The position numbers and the translations under genes were made by a program. Positions 1 to 9,024 of a DNA stretch of 64,000 nucleotides are shown here, one piece after another. Positions within the stretch are counted from its first letter, which is position 1, and each line of letters starts with the position of its first letter. The stretch lies in contig NZ_CP068230.1 of the NCBI RefSeq assembly GCF_009183365.2, forward strand, positions 4,183,001 to 4,247,000. Reading direction: 5' to 3'. Source of the DNA: Shewanella algae. GTDB taxonomy: Bacteria > Pseudomonadota > Gammaproteobacteria > Enterobacterales > Shewanellaceae. Below the pieces are notes generated by a model. That model made no database searches. It saw only the letters and a list, made by a program, of their open reading frames with translations, and had not been told where the DNA came from.

Positions 1-69
1 GGTTTTAGTGCAGCCGGCTTTAATGCAGCAGGCTTTACCCAAGCTGCCGCTTGAGAAGGGGCAGCACCA

Positions 70-3000
70 TCAAACCCGGGCCAACTGCCGAAGCCTAGCT
101 AGTTCAGTGGCGGCGCGCTCGAAATCAAAGGCCCGCACCGCCCGCTGCAGCCGCTCAAGCGACTCGCGCCAAGGCTGCAGTGCCGAATGCTGAACCAGGG
201 CATCGACCTGCTCCAGCGCTTCTGTGTTGTATTCATCCAAGCTCTGATGCAGGGCATCGAACTCGGCGGTAAGTGTGGCCACAGACGCACTTGAGCTGGA
301 ACTGCCTATTGGAGTCAGTGTCTCAAACGTCTGAGGCTTTAATGACGGCTGCGATGATGGCTGCGATGACGGCTGCGATAACGGCTGGGGCAAGGCCTCC
401 AGGGCGAGAACCAGTGCCTCCAGCGCTTGCAATAGACTGTCCAGCCGAGTCTGTATCTGCGGCAAATCGGTTGGATTATCCTGCTCCTGTTGCTGACCAA
501 ACTGCGAGCCGAGTGCTGTGGCTATCCGGCTATTCAGTGCCAACTCCAGGGCACCGGCACACTCGGCCAGCTCAATGGCGCCGATATTGGCGGCCGAGCC
601 CTTGATACTGTGACTCAGAAGCTGCAGCTGCGGCCAGTTCTGACGCTGCATCGCCTCTGCCAATTCAGTTGCCACCCCCTTGCCAGTGTCGCAAAAGAGT
701 TGCAGTAAGCGCAGGTAAAGTGCCTCATTGCCATTGCAACACCTGAGCCCGGCGCTATTGTCCAGCCCGGGGAACTCGGGTAAGCCACTCACAGGCATAG
801 ATTCGGCAGGCAATGCCGCTGCCGGAGTTTCTAGCCTGGGTTTGACCCAACGCGCCAGCGCCCCATAGAGCACCTCGGCCTGAATCGGCTTGGTGATATG
901 CTCCACCATGCCTGCCGCCAGCGCCTTTTCCCTGTCCCCCACCATGGCATTGGCCGTCATTGCCAGCACAGGCAACCCCTTTAGCGCCGGATTGGCACGA
1001 ATAGCCCGGGTCGCCTGATAGCCATCCATCACAGGCATCTGACAGTCCATCAGCACGGCATCGAAGTCTTGCTGCTGCAGTAGCTCCAGCGCCTGCTGCC
1101 CATGCTGGGCCAGCTTGACCTGCATCCCCACCTGACTCAATAGCGCCAGCGCCAACTCCTGATTGAGCGGGTTATCTTCCACCAGCAGGATACGGGCGCC
1201 CTTGAGTTGTTGCCTTATGTTCACATGTGTTCGCGGCTCATCGGAGCAACAGGGCGTTTCGCCGGACAGATCCAGCAAAGATCGCAGCGCCGTCAACTGA
1301 CCGCAGGGAGTGTAGGGGCGCAGCAATCTCTGCTCGCCGCCGATACGGCTTAACTGTTCATCCTGACTCAGGTTCCCCAGCAGCCAGACTACGGCATGGC
1401 TTGGCAATGGCAGCGCCGCCAGGGAGTCCGGGCATTCGCGGCTCATATCCAGCAGCAGCGGCAAGCCTTTGAGCTTGGCTTCACTGTCTGCTTCGAGGCC
1501 GTCCAACCATTCGCCAAGCTGTTGCAAACTATGAAAACGCTGCAGCCTGATGCCGAGCTGGCGACACAGCCAATGCCAGTGTCGGTACTCGCCGTCATCA
1601 CTGCTGACCAGAGTCACCTCATGACCTCTGAGTGGCGCGTAATCGGCCAGATAGTGGTACTCGTCCCGGCAGGTGAGCTCCAGCTCCAGATAGAAGCGGC
1701 TGCCCTCACCTTCGCGGCTCTGACACCAGATGCGGCCATGCATCATCTCGCTCAAGCGCTTGCAGATAGCCAGCCCCAGCCCGGTACCACCATACTTGCG
1801 GGAGGTGGAGGCATCCACCTGCTCGAAAGAGTCGAACAGGGTTGCCAACTTGTCCTCAGGAATACCTATGCCGGTGTCCTGAACACAAAACTGCAGCCGC
1901 ACCTTGTCCCCCTGGCGATGCAGTAAACGGCCCCGCAGGCAGATCTCACCACCTTGGGGAGTAAACTTGAGGGCATTGCCCAGCAGATTGGTAAAGATCT
2001 GATTGAGCCTGAGCGGGTCCCCCAGATACAGGCGCGGCATATCCAGCGGCAGCTCCATTCGCAGTGCCAGCTGCTGCTCATCGGCCTTGAAGCCCATCAC
2101 CCCCACCAGTTGCCCCACAAGTTCAAACAGATCCAACTGCCGCTGTTCCAGTTCCAGCTTGTCGGCCTCTATCTTGGAAAAATCGAGAATGTCGTTGAGG
2201 ATCCCCAAAAGCGACGACGCCGCCTGATGCACCTTGTCGAGATAGTTACGCTGACGACCGTCCAGCTCTGTCTGCAACACCAGCCAGGACATGCCCAGAA
2301 TGGCATTCATCGGCGTGCGGATCTCATGGGACATATTGGCCAGAAACTCGGACTTGGCCCGGGTGGCCGCTTCGGCCAACTCTTTGGCATGGGCCATTTG
2401 AGTCTGCACCTGCTTGTTTTGAGTGATATCCACCACCCAGCAGAGGCTGGCGGCCTGGCCGTCCAGCTCGGTGCGATAGAGACTCAGCTGCACATCCCGA
2501 AAGCCGCCCTCGTCGGAGAAAATACGGGTCTCTATGGTCACGACATCGTTTTCCCCTTCCAGCCGCTGCACCGCTTCAGTGTAGGCCTCCGGCTCGGGGA
2601 ACCAGGGCTGCAGCGGTTGCCCCAGGCGCATTCCCGTCATCCGGGTCATAGGCTCGTTGACATACCTGAGCACACCGTCAACGGCAATCCACACACCAAC
2701 CGGACTGTTGCCCAGCACCTTCTTGAGAATGTCCCGCTCCCGCGCCAGTGACTGCTGCATCTGCCGCTTCTGGGTCAGGTCGTGGTAGGAGCAGAGGATC
2801 AGCGAGCGTTGCTGCAGCATCACCCGCACCAAGGTACCTTCAACCGGAACCCTGCGCCCATGAACCCCGAGCAAGTCGCCATCGAAGCACACTTTACCTT
2901 GGCTCAAGACCTGCTTCAGCCTTTGGTCCACCTGTTGACGATTCCCCGGCGCCGGGTAGTAGTACCAGTCCGGCTTTTGCCCCAGTAAGGGGGATTTTTC

Positions 3001-5073
3001 CTCACGCCCCAGCAGTGCCAGCATCGCCTGGTTGCAGTCGAGGATAGTTCCCTGACTGTCGGCCAGCACACAGGCATCCACCGCCGAGTCAAACAACGCC
3101 TGAAACCTCTGCATACTGGCCTTCAACTCGGTTTCTACTCTCAGCCTCTGCTGCACCTCGCGGTTGAGACGCCGGTTCCAGCGCCAAAACAGCAACAGCA
3201 AGGTGATGGTCAGCGCCGCGGCCACCAGGCTCCACTTGAGCACCTTACTGTGATGTATGCCGAAGTCGTACTTGACGTTGATCCAGCGGTTCTGGATCTC
3301 CTGCGACTTATAGGTTGGGATCTGCGCCAAGGCCTTGTCGAGAATAGATGCCAGCTCAGGCCAGTCTTTGCGCACCGCCATCGCCACCTGGAACTTATAC
3401 TCGGTATCGCTGGCGAGCCAGAGTGGGCTGTTGAGATGAGTGCCCAGATAGTGATTGGCCGTGGGCAGATTGGTAAATACGGCAGCGACCTGGCCTTTTT
3501 CCGCCGCCCGCATCATGGCTTCGATGGAGCGAAAACGCCGCAATGTCATCTGCGGATAGTCCCGCCGCATCACCTCTTCGGTGACATCATCCTTGAGTAC
3601 GCCCAGAGTTTGCTGCTGCAGATCTTTAAGGCCGTTGATCTTCTTGGCATCGTGACGGGTAAGCAGCACTCCGGGGAACTCGGCCAGCGGCCGGGTAAAC
3701 AACATATGTTCCTGACGCTCGCTGGAAGGCGAAGCCAGACTCAGCATGTCCACCTCGGTATCCTTCAGCGCCCGGATATTCTTGTCCCAGCTGAGTTCAT
3801 TGCGGATATTGAACACCAGCGGCAGGAAGCGATCTATCTCGTAGAGAAAGTCGGCCATCATGCCCTGATGTACGCCCTTCAGGCTGAGAAAGTCCACCGG
3901 CGCCGCATCCGGTGCAACCCCGACATCCACCACCTGATGCTGTTGCAAAAACTGCAGTTCTTCCGGGCTCAAACGGGCAATAAATTCGTGCACGTCCAGA
4001 TCCGGGATCAGGTTTTCCAGTCGAAAATCCAGCGACATGATCCTGGGGTTAGCGGCCATGGAGATCTGGGAAAAGTCGGGATTGAAGTTGCTGACATCAA
4101 ACAATTGCCAGTAACGATTGAGGTTTTCGCCATTAATGGCGATCAGGTTGAGATACTGATTGAACGCCTGCCCGGACAGATCCACGCCGCGCAGGTGATC
4201 CGCCAGCATCACCAGGGCAAAGGCACCTTGAAACTCCACCCCGCCTATGCCTGCGTGGATTCTGCCTCTGCGCATCGCCTCGGCAATATCGGCATCCCAA
4301 TTACTGGTACCCAGCAGCAGCCCCTCTTCCTCGGCTTGTTTGGCAACTGCCAATGCCATCACCGCATTCATGGCCAATACTGCGTCCAGGCCCTGCTGCT
4401 CCAGCGCTTGCTTCAAGGCTCGCTCGGCATCTCTGGCGCGCCATTGGGTGTATTTCACCGTTAGCTTCACCGGCTGCGGCAGGATATCCAGATAAGCGCG
4501 GATCCCCGCCAGTTGCTGTTGCACCTCGGGGTCGGACTCAGGCCCGGCTATCACCAGCAGTTGCAATTCGGGTTTCTCAGGATCGGCTTGCTCCAGCAGT
4601 TGCCGGGCCAGCATGCTGCCCAGCACCTTGCTGTTGGCCGTGACACTGCCAATCCAGTTGCGGTGCATTACCTGGGGCTTGTGTGTCGACTCGGGAAAGG
4701 AAGATTTGATAGTAACTGTCGGCACTCCATAACTGTCTGCCAATGCCAACAACTCTTTACTCTGCTCACCGAAAGGGGAAAAGATCAGCCCGGATGCCCC
4801 CTGCTCCAGCGCTTCGCGCCCGATAGACAGTTGGTTCCGCCCCTTGACATCGCAAAAACGAACCTGCAGATCCAGCTTGAGATCCTGCGCCGCCATCCGG
4901 GTAAAGCGTTCCACCCGCTGCCAAAATGGGCTGCCGTCTTCCAATAAGAGAACCACTTTGGGCGTTTCCAACTGTGCCCCATCATCAAGCTGCAGCGGCA
5001 GATCGCCCACCTTGGAAAACCCAAAGGGGCTCAAGCAAATCAGCAGACAAAACAGCAACAGGGATTTTCCCAT
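70..5073 (-). CDS. Unorthodox hybrid sensor histidine kinase with two periplasmic binding domains
   Basis: The protein has 1667 residues, far longer than a typical hybrid kinase. Order seen: signal peptide (1-20); a sugar-binding-type periplasmic fold (about 38-330); an SBP_bac_3-type amino-acid-binding fold (about 365-600); a membrane segment (about 613-632); two PAS-like regions (about 655-770 and 785-890); HisKA with phospho-acceptor His916 in LANMSHEIRTP; HATPase with N and G boxes (about 1020-1115); a degenerate receiver-like stretch (about 1150-1270); an intact receiver with Asp1343 in LMDCQMP; and an Hpt domain with His1488 in LLSHSIKGS. This is the BvgS/EvgS His-Asp-His relay layout with an extra ligand-binding module in front. 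A Ser-Gln-Pro-rich linker near residues 1560-1580 comes from a 12-bp tandem repeat. The partner is probably the divergent REC-HD-GYP gene (inference). The ligand is unknown. Confidence 0.9.
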   Translation of the reverse strand: MGKSLLLFCLLICLSPFGFSKVGDLPLQLDDGAQLETPKVVLLLEDGSPFWQRVERFTRMAAQDLKLDLQVRFCDVKGRNQLSIGREALEQGASGLIFSPFGEQSKELLALADSYGVPTVTIKSSFPESTHKPQVMHRNWIGSVTANSKVLGSMLARQLLEQADPEKPELQLLVIAGPESDPEVQQQLAGIRAYLDILPQPVKLTVKYTQWRARDAERALKQALEQQGLDAVLAMNAVMALAVAKQAEEEGLLLGTSNWDADIAEAMRRGRIHAGIGGVEFQGAFALVMLADHLRGVDLSGQAFNQYLNLIAINGENLNRYWQLFDVSNFNPDFSQISMAANPRIMSLDFRLENLIPDLDVHEFIARLSPEELQFLQQHQVVDVGVAPDAAPVDFLSLKGVHQGMMADFLYEIDRFLPLVFNIRNELSWDKNIRALKDTEVDMLSLASPSSERQEHMLFTRPLAEFPGVLLTRHDAKKINGLKDLQQQTLGVLKDDVTEEVMRRDYPQMTLRRFRSIEAMMRAAEKGQVAAVFTNLPTANHYLGTHLNSPLWLASDTEYKFQVAMAVRKDWPELASILDKALAQIPTYKSQEIQNRWINVKYDFGIHHSKVLKWSLVAAALTITLLLLFWRWNRRLNREVQQRLRVETELKASMQRFQALFDSAVDACVLADSQGTILDCNQAMLALLGREEKSPLLGQKPDWYYYPAPGNRQQVDQRLKQVLSQGKVCFDGDLLGVHGRRVPVEGTLVRVMLQQRSLILCSYHDLTQKRQMQQSLARERDILKKVLGNSPVGVWIAVDGVLRYVNEPMTRMTGMRLGQPLQPWFPEPEAYTEAVQRLEGENDVVTIETRIFSDEGGFRDVQLSLYRTELDGQAASLCWVVDITQNKQVQTQMAHAKELAEAATRAKSEFLANMSHEIRTPMNAILGMSWLVLQTELDGRQRNYLDKVHQAASSLLGILNDILDFSKIEADKLELEQRQLDLFELVGQLVGVMGFKADEQQLALRMELPLDMPRLYLGDPLRLNQIFTNLLGNALKFTPQGGEICLRGRLLHRQGDKVRLQFCVQDTGIGIPEDKLATLFDSFEQVDASTSRKYGGTGLGLAICKRLSEMMHGRIWCQSREGEGSRFYLELELTCRDEYHYLADYAPLRGHEVTLVSSDDGEYRHWHWLCRQLGIRLQRFHSLQQLGEWLDGLEADSEAKLKGLPLLLDMSRECPDSLAALPLPSHAVVWLLGNLSQDEQLSRIGGEQRLLRPYTPCGQLTALRSLLDLSGETPCCSDEPRTHVNIRQQLKGARILLVEDNPLNQELALALLSQVGMQVKLAQHGQQALELLQQQDFDAVLMDCQMPVMDGYQATRAIRANPALKGLPVLAMTANAMVGDREKALAAGMVEHITKPIQAEVLYGALARWVKPRLETPAAALPAESMPVSGLPEFPGLDNSAGLRCCNGNEALYLRLLQLFCDTGKGVATELAEAMQRQNWPQLQLLSHSIKGSAANIGAIELAECAGALELALNSRIATALGSQFGQQQEQDNPTDLPQIQTRLDSLLQALEALVLALEALPQPLSQPSSQPSSQPSLKPQTFETLTPIGSSSSSASVATLTAEFDALHQSLDEYNTEALEQVDALVQHSALQPWRESLERLQRAVRAFDFERAATELARLRQLARV
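341..388. repeat. Four 12-bp tandem repeats inside the hybrid kinase gene
   Basis: Four adjacent 12-bp units close to GATGACGGCTGC, each with 0-2 changes. On the coding (minus) strand they encode repeated Ser-Gln-Pro-Ser in the linker after the Hpt domain. The unit is a multiple of three, so gain or loss of a copy would keep the frame. Confidence 0.8.
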
Positions 5074-5399
5074 TATTTATTCCTTCGTGCTTGTGCCAAG
5101 CAGAGTAAAACGGAGTCGGGTGTCAGATTGCTGACACTGCCTCAATTCGGGCGTCAGCTGTCTAAAAAAGGCGCATATCTTGCGCGAAAGCCGCGATGGA
5201 TGCCAAAAGTGAAGTGGATCACCCCAAAGAAACAAACTGATACAACATTAACTGCTGAAAAGTGCCAAAATCTCAGCGCCTTTCAGATGAATATGGCATA
5301 AAAAGTAAATAGGATGTGACAGGATATTCAATATAACAAGGTGGTGACAGGAAGTTTCAGACACTAACTCGACCGCCCCATTGGGCACTGAGGAGATAT
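5074..5399. promoter_or_regulatory. Divergent intergenic region between kinase and response regulator
   Basis: No gene is seen in these 326 bases. The stretch must hold the promoters for the kinase (leftward) and the HD-GYP regulator (rightward). A perfect inverted repeat, GTGTCAG-4 nt-CTGACAC, lies at 5120-5137, about 50 bases upstream of the kinase start. It could be an operator or a leader hairpin. The regulator start is preceded by GAGGAG. Confidence 0.5.
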
Positions 5400-6488
5400 A
5401 TGCAAACTTTCGACAAGGCCTGCATTCTGGCCGTGGACGATACCGCCGACAACCTGCAACTTATCCATGCAGTGCTGGCCAAGGATTATAGTCTGCGCGC
5501 CACCACATCCGGTGAAAAGGCCCTGGCCATGCTGGATCAGGGGCTGGAGCCCGATCTTATCCTGCTGGATGTGATGATGCCCGGCATAGATGGTTTTGAA
5601 ACCTGTCGCCGCCTGAAACAGCATCCCAGATCGGCGCAGATCCCGGTGATCTTCATCAGCGCCAAGAATGAAGTGATCGACGAGCAAACCGGCTTTGAGT
5701 TGGGGGCCGTGGATTACATCTCCAAGCCCATCAGTCCGGCTATCCTCAAGGTACGTATTGCCAACCAGCTGGCATTGGCCAACCAGGCAAGGCAACTGCA
5801 ACAACTGGTGAAGCTGCGCACCCGGGAGCTGGAACAGACCCGTCATAAGATCATTAACCGCCTGGGGCGCGCCGCCGAATATCGTGACAACGAAACCGGC
5901 CTGCATGTGCAGCGCATGAGCCACTATTGCCGGGTATTGGCCCGGCAGTTGGGCGCCTCTGAATCCTGGGTCGAGCTGTTGTTCAATGCCGCGCCCATGC
6001 ACGATATCGGCAAGATAGGTATTCCGGATCATATTCTCTTGAAGCCGGGCAAGCTGACGCCGGAGGAGTACCGCATCATGCAGGGGCATACCAAGATAGG
6101 CGCCGATATTCTCGGCGATGATGCCTCACCTTTGCTGCAACTGGCGGCGGAAGTGGCCCGCAGCCACCACGAACGCTGGGATGGCAGTGGCTACCCCGAG
6201 GGTTTGCAGGGCAATGCCATTCCTCTCAGCGCCCGTATAGCCGCCATTGCCGATGTGTTCGACGCCCTGACCTCGGAGCGGCCTTACAAGAGCGCCTGGA
6301 GCAACCAGGAAGCCTTTGCCTACCTCAAGAAAGAGGCCGGAGGCCAGTTCGACCCACAACTGGTGGCAGCCTTTTGTGCCTGCGAAGCTGAATTGCTCGA
6401 CATTCAACAGCGCTTTGCCGAGCAGCAAGGGCCCAAGATGGGCAAGCTGATTCAACCCAAGCCCCCTGTCGAAGCCCTTTCGGCCTAG
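5400..6488 (+). CDS. Response regulator with HD-GYP cyclic-di-GMP phosphodiesterase domain
   Basis: 362 residues. An N-terminal receiver has acidic residues at VDD (13-14), phospho-acceptor Asp57 in LILLDVMMPG, and Lys109 in YISKP. A short helical linker (about 125-155) joins an HD-GYP domain containing HDIGKIGIPD (201-210), HHERWDGSGYPEG (256-268) and a late DVFDAL motif. The family hydrolyses cyclic di-GMP, so phosphorylation would be expected to control its level. The GYP signature reads GSGYP, a common variant. A ribosome site (GGAG) sits 7 bases before the ATG. The gene is divergent from the large hybrid kinase, which suggests but does not prove that they form one signalling pair. Confidence 0.92.
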   Translation: MQTFDKACILAVDDTADNLQLIHAVLAKDYSLRATTSGEKALAMLDQGLEPDLILLDVMMPGIDGFETCRRLKQHPRSAQIPVIFISAKNEVIDEQTGFELGAVDYISKPISPAILKVRIANQLALANQARQLQQLVKLRTRELEQTRHKIINRLGRAAEYRDNETGLHVQRMSHYCRVLARQLGASESWVELLFNAAPMHDIGKIGIPDHILLKPGKLTPEEYRIMQGHTKIGADILGDDASPLLQLAAEVARSHHERWDGSGYPEGLQGNAIPLSARIAAIADVFDALTSERPYKSAWSNQEAFAYLKKEAGGQFDPQLVAAFCACEAELLDIQQRFAEQQGPKMGKLIQPKPPVEALSA

Positions 6489-6532
6489 CCTCTGCCGATG
6501 CAAAGCACACATGGGACTGGCTCGCACCTTCC

Positions 6533-7282
6533 TTAGAGATTGGCAACGCCACCATCGACCAGTAATTCGGTGCCGATGACAAAACGCGACTCGTCGGATG
6601 CGAGGAACACGGCCGCCTTGGCGATTTCCCAGGGCGTTCCCATACGACCTATGGGCACCAGTTGCCGAATCTCCTGCTGCAGTGTCTTTTGCTCTTCAGC
6701 AGCCAGACCCAACTTACCCAAAGCCGCAGTCTCTGTCGGCCCGGGGCTTAAACAGTTGACTCTGATGCCAGACTCAAGCAGCTCTGCCGACAGGGTTCGC
6801 GCCAGCGACAGCAGCGCCGCTTTACTGGCGGCATAGGCACTGCTTTGCACCAGGCCGATATGCGCGCTGGTTGAACCACAGAGGATGACAGAGGCCGGGT
6901 TTGCCAATAGGGGCAAGAGTGATTGGATAAGAAAAAACGGCCCTTTGAGATTCACCGACATCAATCTATCCCAGGCGGTTTCGTCCCAATCCGCCAATGG
7001 CAGATGAGTAACGTCTCCGGCATTGGCATACAAGACGTCCAAACGCGGCCACTGGCGGCTGAGCGTTTGTGCCAATTCCCGTTGTGAGTTTATATCGCCG
7101 GCATCACAGCAAATGGCCAAGGTGTTACCCCCCAACTCTTCCCGAACCCGGTTGAAGGCATTGATGTCGCGCCCAGTGATGGCAACCTTGGCCCCCTCGG
7201 CAAGAAACTGTCGTGCGGTTTCCAGGCCTATACCACTGGTACCCCCGGTAACCAAGGCAAACTTATCTTGCAGTCGTTTCAT
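6533..7282 (-). CDS. Short-chain dehydrogenase/reductase (SDR)
   Basis: 249 residues, normal for a classical SDR. The Rossmann nucleotide-binding motif TGGTSGIG is at 12-19, NAG at about 88-90, the catalytic Ser near 137, and the YxxxK pair at Tyr150/Lys154 (SAYAASKAA). The C-terminal DGGV segment is typical. It would catalyse NAD(P)-dependent oxidation or reduction of an alcohol or carbonyl; the substrate cannot be read from the sequence. It is divergent from an HxlR-type regulator with a palindrome in the shared promoter, the usual arrangement for an HxlR-controlled oxidoreductase induced by a reactive electrophile. Confidence 0.9.
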   Translation of the reverse strand: MKRLQDKFALVTGGTSGIGLETARQFLAEGAKVAITGRDINAFNRVREELGGNTLAICCDAGDINSQRELAQTLSRQWPRLDVLYANAGDVTHLPLADWDETAWDRLMSVNLKGPFFLIQSLLPLLANPASVILCGSTSAHIGLVQSSAYAASKAALLSLARTLSAELLESGIRVNCLSPGPTETAALGKLGLAAEEQKTLQQEIRQLVPIGRMGTPWEIAKAAVFLASDESRFVIGTELLVDGGVANL

Positions 7283-7321
7283 GCATACTTCCCTCTACGC
7301 TGTTGGAGGGCGCATTTCATT

Positions 7322-7340
7322 TACAATAGTATCCATTGTA
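7322..7340. promoter_or_regulatory. Candidate HxlR operator
   Basis: Perfect inverted repeat TACAAT-7 nt-ATTGTA in the 100-base divergent region between the SDR and hxlR-type genes. HxlR regulators bind short AT-rich palindromes of this kind near their own promoters. The link is by position only. Confidence 0.45.
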
Positions 7341-7382
7341 TAGTAGGCACCTTTTTGATACTAAAGAGGCATTTGGATAGCT

Positions 7383-7772
7383 ATGTCCGCCGCAGAGAGC
7401 TCTCAGAAAACAAGTTTAACGGCCGCGCCCTCCTATGAATTGGATAGCTCTGAACCCTGTCCTATGGTGAGCTTTGTCAATCTCATTTCGGGTAAATGGG
7501 CCATCCCCATTCTCTATCGTTTGATAGTGATCGACTCTCCGGTACGCTTCAGTGAATTGCAGCGGGCCGTAGCCCCCATTACGCAGAAGGAACTGACGCG
7601 ACAATTACGCCTGTTTGAACGTCGCAAGCTGGTGCAGCGCAAGGTTTATGCCGAAGTGCCGCCGCGTGTGGAGTATCGAATAACCCCATTGGGGAAGTCT
7701 TTGAAACCTACCTTGGATTCACTGGCCGATTGGATGCGAACCAAGGGCGCAGATTTGGCTGACGATAGTTGA
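7383..7772 (+). CDS. HxlR family winged-helix transcriptional regulator
   Basis: 129 residues. The HxlR signature is clear: CPM near residue 28, then GKWAIPILYRL, a recognition helix region FSELQRAVAPITQKELTRQL, and the wing ending in VEYRITPLGKSL. The early Cys is the residue that senses oxidants or electrophiles in characterised relatives (YodB, HypR, QorR). The gene is divergent from the SDR gene and probably controls it through the palindrome between them. The N-terminal 25 residues before CPM are a little longer than in many homologues; an alternative start inside is possible. Confidence 0.88.
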   Translation: MSAAESSQKTSLTAAPSYELDSSEPCPMVSFVNLISGKWAIPILYRLIVIDSPVRFSELQRAVAPITQKELTRQLRLFERRKLVQRKVYAEVPPRVEYRITPLGKSLKPTLDSLADWMRTKGADLADDS

Positions 7773-7832
7773 GAATACGCTGCCAGCCTCTTCACTTTTT
7801 GAGGCAACAGGCTGTTTGCCGGCTATGAGAAT

Positions 7833-7866
7833 AAAAAAAGACCTTCCGAGCGGAAGGTCTTTTTTA
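7833..7866. terminator. Bidirectional rho-independent terminator
   Basis: Stem GACCTTCC-GAGC-GGAAGGTC flanked by A-run and T-run, between the convergent hxlR-type and fxsA genes. It can serve both strands. Confidence 0.9.
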
Positions 7867-7882
7867 TCAGTGTTTGTGCTGA

Positions 7883-8491
7883 TCACCGGCTACCGGGCCG
7901 ATCATCGTCTTGGTTTTCCGTATCCTGCGACTGAGGGCCGTTTTCACTTCGCTGAGGGCTATCTTCTTCCAGCTGATGGCTCTCCCCACCCAGCTGATGG
8001 CTCTCAGGACGCTTATCGGAAGGGTCGGCCTTGCGCTCAAATTCACCTTCGAACACATCACCGCCCTGGCCTCTTTGATGTGGCGGCTCAAAGGGGTTGG
8101 CACCGGCTCTGAACTGAGCACCGGCAACCACCTTGAGCTGCATCCGCTGATAGAAATAACGCGCCAGCGGTGCCCGGGTGATTGGAGTCAGCAGGATAAG
8201 GCCGATAAGGTCGGTAACAAACCCCGGAATAAGCAGCAGAATACCAGCCATGGCCAGCATCATGCCTTCGACTATCTCTTGCCCCGGCGCTTCACCGGCG
8301 GCCAACTTTTTCTGTACCGACATCAGGGTACTCAAGCCCTGGCTGCGAACCAGAGAAACACCGACCACCGCGGTGAGGATCACCAATGCCACTGTGTTCC
8401 AGCTGCCCAGAACTTCGCCGACCCGGATAAGCACCGAGAGTTCGACGACAGGGATCAGCACAAAGATGATAAACATTATCAGAAATGGCAT
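7883..8491 (-). CDS. fxsA: FxsA family inner-membrane protein
   Basis: 202 residues. The N-terminal 130 residues match FxsA: four hydrophobic segments, with the LIPVVEL stretch near the start, a GxxLVRSQG turn and LLIPGFVTDLIGLILLTP. In E. coli overproduced FxsA relieves exclusion of phage T7 by the F plasmid; its normal role is unclear. The last 70 residues are polar and rich in Glu, Gln, Ser and His, longer than the E. coli tail and likely disordered. It is transcribed alone, convergent with the HxlR gene. Confidence 0.88.
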   Translation of the reverse strand: MPFLIMFIIFVLIPVVELSVLIRVGEVLGSWNTVALVILTAVVGVSLVRSQGLSTLMSVQKKLAAGEAPGQEIVEGMMLAMAGILLLIPGFVTDLIGLILLTPITRAPLARYFYQRMQLKVVAGAQFRAGANPFEPPHQRGQGGDVFEGEFERKADPSDKRPESHQLGGESHQLEEDSPQRSENGPQSQDTENQDDDRPGSR

Positions 8492-8691
8492 GTAGGCCTC
8501 ATTTTTTACAGTAGTTGAAAACTAAATGGGGATAACTCGGTCTGATTTCAAGTCCGCAGCCTGCCCCGGGTTTGACGCCTGAACTCACTGTTTCAGCAAA
8601 GCCTTAATGCAAGCTTGCGGCAAAACACGTAAAGTAGACGCTCGATTTTAATCCCCTTGGCTTAAGTCAGGTTTAATTTAACCCGCTCATT

Positions 8692-9024
8692 ATGGACATA
8701 AAATCTCAACAAGCGCTGCTGGTTTTTTGCAGTTGCCCGGATACAGACAGTGCCAAGAGCCTGGCCGCAACCTTGGTGCGCGAGTCGCTGGTGGCCTGTG
8801 CTCAGGTGAGCCAGACTGTGGATTCGTTTTATGTCTGGCAGGGCGAACTCTGCCAGGAGACTGAAGTCAGCCTGCAGCTCAAGAGTCTGGCCAGCGCCTA
8901 CCCCAAGCTGGAGCAGAGAATACTCGAACTGCATCCCTATGAAGTACCTGAAATTATTGCTGTGCCCATCAGCCATGGGCTGCCCGCCTATCTGGATTGG
9001 ATAAAAGACAACACTAAGCTATGA
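8692..9024 (+). CDS. cutA: CutA-like divalent cation tolerance protein
   Basis: 110 residues, normal for CutA, a small trimeric ferredoxin-like protein. Recognisable parts are the early CPD segment, LVACAQV, the FYVWQGEL strand and the C-terminal HPYEVPEIIAVP motif. CutA is linked to copper tolerance in E. coli, though its molecular action is uncertain. Its stop overlaps the dsbD start by 4 bases (ATGA), so the two genes are translationally coupled, as in many gammaproteobacteria. Confidence 0.93.
   Translation: MDIKSQQALLVFCSCPDTDSAKSLAATLVRESLVACAQVSQTVDSFYVWQGELCQETEVSLQLKSLASAYPKLEQRILELHPYEVPEIIAVPISHGLPAYLDWIKDNTKL

Noticed and set aside
3250..4464. A 404-codon open frame antisense to the hybrid kinase
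   Set aside because: GC-rich coding sequence often leaves the opposite strand open; the kinase domains are unambiguous on the minus strand.
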